A DNA stretch of 64,000 nucleotides from assembly GCF_018991925.1 (NCBI RefSeq), contig NW_024737068.1, positions 1-64,000 on the forward strand. The letters are read 5' to 3'. The translations under genes were made by a program, and so were the position numbers. Under the pieces are notes generated by a model. That model was not told the DNA's origin. It worked only from the letters and a program-made list of their open reading frames with translations, and searched no databases. Shown here piece by piece: positions 22,939 through 40,000 of this stretch. The DNA is from Homarus americanus (Eukaryota; Arthropoda; Malacostraca; Decapoda; Nephropidae). Numbering within the stretch: position 1 is the stretch's first letter; every line of letters starts with the position of its first letter.

Positions 22939-25900
22939 TACGGTTTATTAATAGAGTTGCAGCCGGTGGCTGAAAGTATACAGACTTACATGTTGGATCT
23001 TGATAACAGTTTTAAAGCAAGTAAAATATTATACACTGACTTGTGTGTGGGTACCGCTTATAACTTAACATGGCTTGTTGGTAGTGCATGATAAAACTTA
23101 CGAACACTTTATTTTGCAGTACGTGTACTGGTTGCATGTGTCTTCATAACATGTGTATGTATATAAGTTAAAGCAATAATTTTATATCTGTTATAGATCA
23201 TCGTCATCAAGGAGTCATTGTTTCTATGAATATGAACCCAGACAACAGCTGCCAGTCTGTTTACATGAGTTGTGATGTGATGGTGAGGAGAGGTGGAGGG
23301 GCACTTTAATACTGCACCTCACCAGACGCTCACAACAACAAGCAGGTCTCAGAACACCACATCCTGCTGGTACCGGCGGTGTTTCACTAGATAAGGTAAT
23401 AATGTAAACTATATCTATATTACGATATATGTAAATAAACACTGCCCAAATGAAGAATGACTTTGCAGTTCCTGGATGAAGGGTATACTGATGTACTTTG
23501 ACTGAGGAGTTAAAGATTAGTATTTTATATATACAATGGCATGTTCTCCCAGCACACACAGGGGACTCCAAAGGCAGCATAACCGTCACTCTGTCACTCT
23601 ACTTGTTGACACTCCATGACTCCAGTGTCATCAACCTTCACTGTCATTAAATGGTAACTTTTTCATCAGTGAACACACGAAATATTTGTACTGTACTACG
23701 GTAGTGTATCATTGTTAATATGAGTGATAATGTCCATACCACACACCTTTAAACACACGCCATTCTAACCAATAACTAACTACTAGTATCAAATACAAAG
23801 TGAAACAAACAACTTGCGATCGTTATTGAAGGTCACTTGTAGGAAACATGTATTTAACACCAGTTATTGATCCTGGTATGAGACAGTATCTAGTGAAGAC
23901 AAGTATGTGGTCAACCTTCACCCCTCCCTTTCATTTCTCCCGCTTAAAAAAATCAACTAAATCGATTTGTTTTTTTCTACCCCGGTATAAACCGAGGTCT
24001 TTATTATTTACTAGTAATGAGCGACGTAATTACTTAGTTTAGTAGGCAGCTACCAAACAGGGAGGTACTACCGCCTGGGAAGATATTGGAAGCATAATGT
24101 GTTGTCTAATGGTAGACCCTGCTGCCATATGGCATCACAAAAATTGTGACCAAGTCCCAGGTTGCTGATCTGACTTTCTGCTTCATTTACACACAATTGC
24201 AGGGTCTCAATTGTTTCTCTTACTTTGACAACACAACATACATACTGTATATCGTTTCTCACTCTTTATTTATTTATTTATGGTTATTATTATTTTAATT
24301 ACATTTTTTATTGATTATTAATATATAATTTTTATTATTATATTCGCCCCCAGGCCCTGATGTGGGTCAGTGACCTGTGCCCGGGTTTGCTAATGCAGTA
24401 AAAAAAATCGAGTATCATCTCGAGTCACTCGGCGTTTATTGAAGGAAAACTTTAGTCTTGCTTATACTACCAGTTACATCATTATATATACGTATTAAGA
24501 TTTCTGATAGTTTAATCTTATCTCACAAGGTTTCAGATTAAATTAATCTTTTAACTTACACAATCAAATAACAATTACAGTACAACAAACATTCCTCCAG
24601 AGTTCGCTGGCCGGAAATTCCAGATAACGAAATAAAATCAACATCTTCATTTATTTCCGTTTTTGTTATCATGGATAAAGTTGTATTATCTTGCATCACT
24701 GCAGGTGTGTGTGTGTGTGTGTGTGTGTGTGAGGAGTAATGTGAAGAGTGTATGTTATATAAGAATTTTAAGGTGAGGTGTGGGTAGGACCGCTGACTAT
24801 GGCGCCCTGTTGGCCGCACGGTCACTTAGGGCTCTAGATAATGTTCGTGCATCCCCTTCCTTCTTCCTCACACTTATTCTCTGCTCTCTTTCGTTATTTG
24901 TATTTTCGGTATTTTTATATTAAACACGGGACGTTTTTTTGTGAATACTGTAATAACTTTTTGGTAAAACGTGGTTGTTGAAAACGAATTACAAATAATT
25001 TTTAAGAACTTTTGCCCTCTGACCGGGTGACCGCCATATTAGAATTTATAATAGGCTGCGTACAGTGATGGTGTTGTTTATACTGTACGTCTTAACATTA
25101 CAAGGTGAAGGAAAAGGGCACTGCAGATATTTTGGTGAAAATATAATGAAGAATAAAGTTTTTGAGTCAGTAATTAATCACAGTAGCAAGAATCATCCAT
25201 TACCCCAACTCAAAGATAAACTTGCAGAAGTCTACTCTTCTTCTTTTAAAATTAATTGTAAGTATGAAGTGGTAATCAGAAAATATTTTGCCGTTCCTGT
25301 GTAAAGAGGGAGAGGTGGCAGGAGGGTAAATGTAACCGACCACCACTCACGCTTATGGCGCCCTACTAACTCGCGGGGAAAAATATACGGCACCACCACA
25401 GCCACCACGATGATTACGCGTTTCTTGTATGTTTCTTTCTTTGGTGCCATTATTTTGTTTCTGTTCGTTTCCGATAACATACATGAATATCCTCCCTTGG
25501 TGCGTCTACGTTACCTTGCATTCGTAAGTTTAGTAGATTTCTTTAGCTTACGACATAATTATCAGACTACACATAACATCGTATCTGGTGTGGTGGTGGT
25601 GGTACAACTAACGCGTCACGAGTCAATTAAAATTTGGCTTATACTTGAAATTTTGGAGTATACAGGAAGATTAATGTGGTGCATATGGTGCTGCATCACC
25701 CAAGAATATTAAGGAAATCAGAGGAAGCATTGAAATCAACATAAAACAAGCATATGACACCTAAACTCGTGGTACAGACTGCATTCTCCTTGTAGTAGGT
25801 TTCTGACAGTGCCACAAACAAATTATAGAGTGTTAGCTGTGGTACCATTATACTGTAAGAAGACAAGTGCAAGGCATCCCTCTTCCTCACAAATTTACAT

Positions 25901-27680
25901 CCCAGACTAATTCCAGTACAGACAAGATTGCCCTGCCTGTCGACCAAAAATTTACATCGACGATACTTGTGAAGGAAAGAAAGATTTTCCGTATCTCTAC
26001 GGTGATTTGTAGGGTGATGAGCGGCTGAACGTACTCTTTTTCTGTAGCAGAGGGATCGAGTAAGGGAGAGCCAGGGCACAGACATTGTTTGTGTGAATCA
26101 ACAGTATCATTGTGGACTAAACCAACATGAGGTGGAATCCACTAGCCGGAAATACATGACAACAAAGTTCTCACGAGGAAAAGCCAAGAGACGCATTGTG
26201 TGTTGGACTAACGGACATTTGAGGGAGTAGAAGGTCAGGGAAGGATAGATTGAGAATCACACCATCAATTGGGTAATTATCGTCGATAAACCCATCGCCG
26301 ATTTTTCATAAAAAATAAATTTAAAAACACCGAAATTTTGCTATGATTTGCAGAGGACACTGTCGTAGTTTGGGCAAATGTGTTAAATTGGGTTTATTTC
26401 TAAATGAAATCTAGCCTAACCGTAGTTGACAAGAAACAAGCGACCAAAGCGTTGTTAGAAGACGCACCAACCTAACCAAAGACTAACCTTACCGAACTTC
26501 CTAGCCGGGGGGGGGAGGGGGGTGCTTCCCGGCATATCAAACAGAAAACTATATGGTGTAATTTTACGTTTTTTTTTTTTTTGACATGAGAGAAGCCGCC
26601 TCGTAAACAAACAATGAGCTGGGGACTACTGTACTACACCGAGAGTGGATCGGACCGCCATACCGTTTCATCGCCACGAAGGACAGTACTGTATAGTGCT
26701 ACTAGTGCGAGCTTACGGGCCCCTAATTATCTTACAAACTTGCCCAAGAAATGTAGCGGTATATAATATCAGCGATGAAAATATTAAGAAAAAAATCAAA
26801 ATAAATTACGATAATACGGGTCAGTCTTAGCGTGTTTTGCATGTTTGGACAACTGTGGATAAACTTTGATGGCTCTCAGCTCACGAAAAATTACTGGCGA
26901 CCCCAAGGTTGGTTGTATAAAGTACAACCTCAAAAATTCTTAAGTCTTGGGACACGGCGCACTGGATAAATGAATTTGCCAATTTACTGAACAAGGTCAT
27001 TCTCCCCTATGACCACCCTTAGAGCTGTGTAGCATTTCTGTATTGAAGTTTGGCCACTGCTGTACCACCAACGTGATGTGGGGCTGTTAAATAACAAACC
27101 TGTAATAGCACACAGCTGCTGCGTGTGGGTATCAATATAGCAGTAAAGTACCCGACGTGAGTTGGTGCCGTATACCTACACTTTATATTCATACAGAAGT
27201 ATATAACTGCATAGTTTATATACATGCATATCCAATAATAAATCTATGACAATTTTACTTCATAAATATTATTATTATAGTACCGATAATACCGGTGTTT
27301 AATCATCAAATGTAAAAGTTTCTCATCTATTACTTAATTCGTTTTCCTATAAAATAGTCCTATTTTAAAGAATACATTTATTGCGGAGACTATTACTGAT
27401 TTTTATAACACTGTTCTAAATACGGCTGTAAGTATTGTAAATATCCGACTGTAGCTCCCAGTTTTCCACAGTATCTGGTAAATGTATGAAATCTTCCGAA
27501 GAAGTTATACAGACCTTGTCAAGCTCTGTTTATTTTTGCCGTGAGAAATTAACATTTAACAGTATTCCTCGGCCACCCGCAAGGTGGATAACCCACCCGC
27601 TGTCAACCTCCTCTTATATTTCCCACTTCTGAACTTTACCTTGTACTGTACCCTTCTTGCACCCTCAGAGCAATGTATAT

Positions 27681-27832
27681 GAACCACTGTCCTGCATGGC
27701 AGTGAACAGTGACATCACCCACAAGACTCTGACCTATATATACTACTCATGAATATGATGTATTTCTTTGTGTACGAACCTCTGTCCTGCATGGCAGTGA
27801 GAAGTGATACTACCCTCAGTGTCAAGACCTGA
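27681..27832. repeat. Diverged 95 bp tandem duplication
   Basis: The segment gaacc-ctgtcctgcatggcagtga starting at 27681 recurs at 27776 with about 20% differences. Both copies continue into caagac...gacct. Two copies only. Confidence 0.6.
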
Positions 27833-28099
27833 CTGAATTACTCAGAATAGGCAAACTGTACTCCAAGCTTTGTCAAGAAATTTGTTAAACTAAAAAGAGC
27901 AATGCTCTCTTCTCCGTATCACCAACCAACCCCTTGGTTACATCGAATTACTGTTTACTATTGTTTGTGAACTATATAACCATTTTAATGAATACAGTAT
28001 TCATCTACCTTTGTACAAAAATAAACGGCATCTAAATTCACCATGTCAAGAATTCGAGTCCTTTTCCTCTTCGCCATTGATAACTTTATCCTCTACGCT

Positions 28100-28214
28100 G
28101 GACCAGAAGTAGCCGAAACGATAACTGCGCATGCGCGGTTGATGACGTCACAGCATACCAGGCGTTGCCTCCCACTAGGTAACTTCTGGTCCGCGTATAG
28201 ACGGACCAGAAGTT
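28100..28214. promoter_or_regulatory. Promoter-like cluster: NRF1 and CRE motifs plus palindrome
   Basis: Bases 28126-28136 read tgcgcatgcgc, a palindromic NRF1-type motif. Bases 28143-28150 are tgacgtca, a perfect CRE/ATF site. A perfect 13 bp inverted repeat (aacttctggtccg, 8 nt spacer, cggaccagaagtt) spans 28181-28214, and a third half-site ggaccagaagt lies at 28100-28110. CpG density is locally raised in an otherwise AT-rich region. It sits 1.0 kb upstream of NUDT21 and could be a distal NUDT21 promoter or that of an unseen transcript. Motif presence is seen; function is inferred. Confidence 0.5.
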
Positions 28215-28287
28215 CCACGTACCGAAAGTTACAAAGGACGAGTTGACTACCCGTTTCCTTCTGCACAGTCTGCACTAACACTGGACT

Positions 28288-28683
28288 GTGGACAATAAAG
28301 ATCATAACACATTAACTAATAAGCTGATAAGTGGTGAAATGATAAATAAAATTAATTCACATAATTGCAAATGGGGATATGAATATATTATAATAAATCC
28401 AATTTACTATTCTCAGTCATGTCTAGACTTGCACAACTCATTTATGGAGATGTTGAAAGCCCTTAAACTAAAAGCCCAGCTGAGGAAGCAAGCCACTAAT
28501 AATGCTTCAAGTGGTAGTGCTTATTTATTGGTATGTTCTCCTCTTTCTCCTGCTGTGTTTGAGGAACAAGCATTAGTTAAGTATAGATCAGCTGTTGAGC
28601 AAACTATTCATAATACGGTTCCCAAAGTTCTAAAACCTTTCGGAAATTTTCTGGTGTATCTCACCTGTGGTAACATCTGGTGA
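28288..28683 (+). other. Unrecognised 131-codon open frame
   Basis: The frame runs from ATG to TGA and contains a Lys/Ala/Leu-rich, helix-like segment (MEMLKALKLKAQLRKQA), followed by EEQALVKYRSAVEQTIHNT. I do not recognise a family. It lies between the palindromic promoter and NUDT21 on the same strand. It may be a retroposed fragment or a chance frame. No canonical poly(A) signal directly follows it. Confidence 0.25.
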
Positions 28684-28770
28684 GATGCACTCTACTGTGG
28701 TGAAAACACTCTAGTGTATCTCACCTCTGTGAGATGCACTCTATGGTGAAAAACTCTAGATGGTGTCCTA
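28655..28770. repeat. Two-copy ~55 bp repeat with internal inverted repeats
   Basis: The words gtgtatctcacct, tgagatgcactcta and tggtgaaaa-actcta occur twice in order. Tatctcacc and ggtgagatg within each copy are complementary and could form small hairpins. Confidence 0.5.
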
Positions 28771-29141
28771 ACTCCTCATCTCATCCACGACAGTTCTTTT
28801 ATTATTCGAATAAGACACTAAATTCAATCCTCCGTATACGGTTTTCCCTTGACTACCTTTACACAGCTTGAAGATGCTCGCCTTCCATCGCCTGTGTCCA
28901 CTTCACCAGTCCGCCACAGCTTCTAACAGCAGCAGTACTTCAGATTTTTTTTAACGTCAGGTTAAAAATATATATTTTCAGATGAATTTTATTATGACTT
29001 GGATATATATAAGGTAAATACAAACTTAAAATAATATTCTGATTTCATTATAATATAATTTAATTGCCATTATAATGAGGTATTTATAAAAAAAATCTAA
29101 AAAATATATTCGAAAGGTGTTTTATCCAAGCTATTGAGCAG

Positions 29142-29178
29142 CCAATCACAAGGTTTGTTGTTATCCTCGGCGACCAAT
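29142..29178 (+). promoter_or_regulatory. Proximal NUDT21 promoter: two CCAAT boxes
   Basis: CCAAT at 29142-29146 (in gccaatcaca) and at 29174-29178 (in gaccaatcaca) lie 72 and 40 bp upstream of the NUDT21 ATG. Paired CCAAT boxes (NF-Y sites) are common in TATA-less housekeeping promoters, and no TATA box is evident. Transcription probably starts in the 36 bp between the second box and the ATG, or upstream at the palindromic cluster. Confidence 0.5.
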
Positions 29179-29213
29179 CACAGCCTTTATTTGCGGCTTC
29201 CTCTGTTTACAAT

Positions 29214-36182
<6,969 letters not shown>

Positions 36183-36739
36183 GTCTCCAAAATAATTAGA
36201 AATGAATGTGTGAAAATAGATGTTTTTTGTAAATTTTGACACAAGTTTTTGAAACCTCCAAGTTCTATTTTATATAATTACCTATATAATGTTTCCATAG
36301 TAACTGGACCACTTCATGGACAAAATCATTGTAATGGCTCAAGTTTAAGAGGACTGTTGATGGAATGCCAGATTTTGCAATTTCATACTTGCTAATATTT
36401 CTGTTCTATATTCCTTTAAGAAAAGGGTAATGTAAGTGATCACAACTCTTATTTTTAGGAGGCATTTCTCTGACTAAGTGGATGGATATGTTGCTTCTCA
36501 TTTTGTCTTTTACTAATCGAAGCCTTCATTATTCACAGAAAATTATGTAGTCATCTTGGTAGTTGCATAGCAGTGTGTGTACTACTAATGTGAACTTGGA
36601 CACTGATTCTCAGACAGTGCTAACATGGTACAAAATAATAGGTGGATCTTATCCATGATGCCCGCAGTCTTACTGAGAAAGATCATGGCTAACATGTGGC
36701 AGTCTATTCTTAGTAATTAAAACACTGTATAAACACCAT

Positions 36740-36745
36740 TTTATT
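36740..36745 (-). terminator. Candidate METTL4 poly(A) signal
   Basis: AATAAA on the minus strand, 328 bp beyond the METTL4 stop codon, is the first perfect hexamer downstream of the coding region. It lies inside the probable NUDT21 3' UTR. Confidence 0.4.
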
Positions 36746-36913
36746 TTCCATGTGCCCATTCCAGTTTGTTTTAGAATCAGACTGCAATTGAAATATTCAT
36801 GTATGTAAAGACTAGTAAATTTTTTTTTAGATTTGTTGTAAGTTTCTCTGTCCTTTTGTCCTGATAAACTGAAGATTAAGCTAACTGTGGTACTTTTTAA
36901 CAAGATTAAAAAA

Positions 36914-36919
36914 AATAAA
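36914..36919 (+). terminator. Candidate NUDT21 poly(A) signal
   Basis: AATAAA lies 732 bp after the NUDT21 stop, with no perfect hexamer in between. UGUA motifs at 36800-36807 (two in tandem) and 36837-36840 precede it by about 75-115 nt, in the range where CFIm acts. Confidence 0.45.
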
Positions 36920-37072
36920 TTCTCAGTGGAAAAAAAGGGGTTCCTAAAAATATAAAATACTTCATATTATTTACTCACTGTTTCTTACAATGTGTGCCAC
37001 CAGTTAGTAGTGCTCAGTGGAAGATGATGGTGACCCAAAAATAGCTGTTCTATGCATCAGTCACAAAAAAAA

Positions 37073-40000
37073 TCAATGTGTTCCAGCCACTGATTCTTCA
37101 AAGAGTAAAGAATGTTGTAATCGCAAAACTTCCAGGCCATAACACATCCACCCGGGTGTTAGACTCCGAGCAAACAGTTCCAAACAACGTGGCTGAGGTG
37201 TGATAAACTCTGACACAAGACCTGTTGGGCGAGACATAACATACAGTACTGAACCTCGAGCCTATATGAAAGACATACTGGTAATAACATTTTAAATTAT
37301 CAAACTTTATGAAGATAGATATTGATTTTCTCTTACCATAATAAGGAGAAAATCTGTAGTTTGTTTATTCATGGGTTATAAATATGTGTAGCTGACACAT
37401 CTACATCAATTACTGCTAAACAAATATATACATACTGTACACTACTCTCCTCCATGTGCACACTCGCTGGATATAAAAGGAATGATGAAGTTGGGGAGCA
37501 CATGACCAAGGTGTCAATATGGAGGATCATTGTACAAATTATATACCAATACCCTGTACCTTAATTTATGGCATTTCTTACCATGTAGAGGAGGTTTGTG
37601 TGAATGTATTCCACTTGGAACACTGCAGAACACCAAACAATCTGGGATATTTTTTAGGACAATCTCTTGCTTACACTTTCTAGCCAGAAAGACTCGTTCA
37701 TATGGTTGTTTGCTGTGAGATACTCCTTCCAGTGGTGTGACAGGGTCTCCAGCTTTTGTTACCTGTCAAATTAATGTAAAGTAATTCCCAAAAACCATTT
37801 ACAATGTAAGATTTTATCCTGATATCCTATTTTCTAACAGCCAGAAGACGAGCAACTCTTGTTACAATAAAATTAATTGGTTGTGTAGTTCATCACATCT
37901 CACCCTCTATGAACTAAGCAGATATACACCCGAGGGATGTCAATCCTTCTACATTACAGCTGACCGTTGCCGCCCTGGAAACTCTTTAGCTTTCAGTTTC
38001 AAAGCCCCAAAATCCTTGCACATCACACTGCCTCAATGATGGGTGATATGAAATCATTTCCCAAATCCCATGAACAAGACCATGCAGGTGAGTGTAGAAG
38101 ATGTGCAATTATTGTATATTGGAAAATCATGAAATATCCACCATGAGAACACAAGGCAGGAGTGCCCCAAGGAATTAATATACTTGTTCCACAACCAAGA
38201 AACCTCAGATGAAACATCACTAAATCTAAAACTAACCAACACCAGTTAAAGACTAAAACTGAGGACACATCATAATTCTACAAAATATAAATTATACGAA
38301 ATTGAAGGTTAGGATTGGTCTGCCCTGGGAGTTGTTGCATGCTGATGACTGTGCTGATAGCAGATAATATTAAAGAGGCAGTGGAGAAATGGAAGGATGG
38401 AATGAAGTCAAAGGGCTTGAGAGTAAATGTGGTGAAAACAAAAGTAATGATTATTAGCCTGGGTGAGAAACCTATGAAGAAAAGAGGAAAATGTCTATGC
38501 TGTCTGTAAGAAAGGTGGTGGCAGTAACTCGATAATGTACAATGAGTGTGGATGGTGGGTACACAAGAAGTGCAGTTGATTAGATGGCAGACTGTGGGAT
38601 GCTGCTGACTTTTACGTATCCTGTATGTCTAGGTAACCATGTGTCCATAGCAAGGCTGGAGCCAATGTGACATGACAATGTGTTCGCTTTCAGGAAACTA
38701 TATTGACTCAATGGATAAGCCTCAGTCATAGCATCCTCAAGGTCTTCTTGGTTTTAGCTACAAAACTTGGTGGGATAACATGCCAATAGCTCACGATAGA
38801 TGTGAAATCATATAAAAGGGAAAATGTCAGAACAAGGTGAATGACCATAAATATGGAGAAAGATGGTCTAGGTAAAAGAAAGAAGTAAATTGTGTCAGGT
38901 CTGGAATGTAACAAACGAGTTAATAAGTGAGATGTATGCAGGACATGAACATACAAGTGTAGAAAAGAACTATTCCAAGAAACTCCTCAAAACATACCTT
39001 GAGCCAATACCAAGTTGCAACAAGTTCCACACCCCAGGCATGGAGTCCTTGCAGGAATTCTTGTACAATTGAATTATTGTTAGTGCACCAGATAACCAGG
39101 AGGCCTCCATCACTAAGTAAATCAGCCACTGGAAGGTGTAGGATGTCCGCTACAGTCATCATGTCATACCTGTGGAAAAAGTTTTAAATATTTGAAAATG
39201 GTTTCTTCCATGCATGAAAGTCATATTATTTCATATTCCCTATGTCCTCACACACACACACACACCCATATTTTACAAGCTGGAAATTTAAGATACTGTC
39301 ACCAGATATGAATTTCTGAAACTAGCTACCTATGGAACTCAATAATCCAGTATGGTTGCTACCTGACAGTTATTGTATTTTAGAATTTTCTGGCTTTTAG
39401 AGTGGGTAAATATACCCAAATTTACAAATTTTTTAAGTACTTTACCCAACATAAAACTAAAGGCAGGGGACAAAAGGAGAGGCTGAGGTAATATTGACAG
39501 GTGAGGAAGCTGCTGGAGGACCAATCAGGATTTATCTCCTCAGGTGCATCAGGTATTGGTCATGGTGACTGGCTAAGCTGATGATCTTGGCCATTCACAT
39601 TTCTTGGTCATATTAAAAAGTTCCTGCAATGTCATTTACTATTTATTGTACTACTAAGTCTTTTTTTCAGATTAATGAGATTCCACTGTAATTATATTTG
39701 TACTCAATAACCCCAATACTATTTGGGGAGGATGAGATTTGGTTAGGTTAGGTTTACTTAGGGTGGTTAATCTTGAGGTGAAATAAGCTGTGGTAGAGAT
39801 TCTTCAGGAGATCCCCAAATCTGCTGCTCCATGAACCCCGAGATTCAGACTCGTCAACATGAAGCATTTATGGATAGTATAATGCATCAGTGTTTACTGC
39901 TTCGGGTTCATGAGTCTGAATCTTAGGGTTCGTGGAGCAGCAGAAGTGTGACAGGACATTTGTTTGGAACTGTACATCTGTAAAATTCAGAAGTGCAAGT

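Larger units (their letters stand above)
21729..28099. other. Gene-poor spacer
   Basis: It holds the AGT/GGT foldback repeat, (ATA)n at 22890-22937, (GT)n at 24705-24731, a CCTAACC/CCGGGG dispersed-repeat copy near 26466-26545 and a 95 bp tandem duplication at 27681-27830. Open frames at 23224-23589 and 25696-26085 (121 and 129 codons, minus strand) show no domain, no splice-supported partners and unremarkable composition, so I leave them uncalled. Confidence 0.4.

Noticed and set aside
25696..26085. 129-codon minus-strand frame as a gene
   Set aside because: No domain, no splice-supported partner and no recognisable promoter or poly(A) arrangement.
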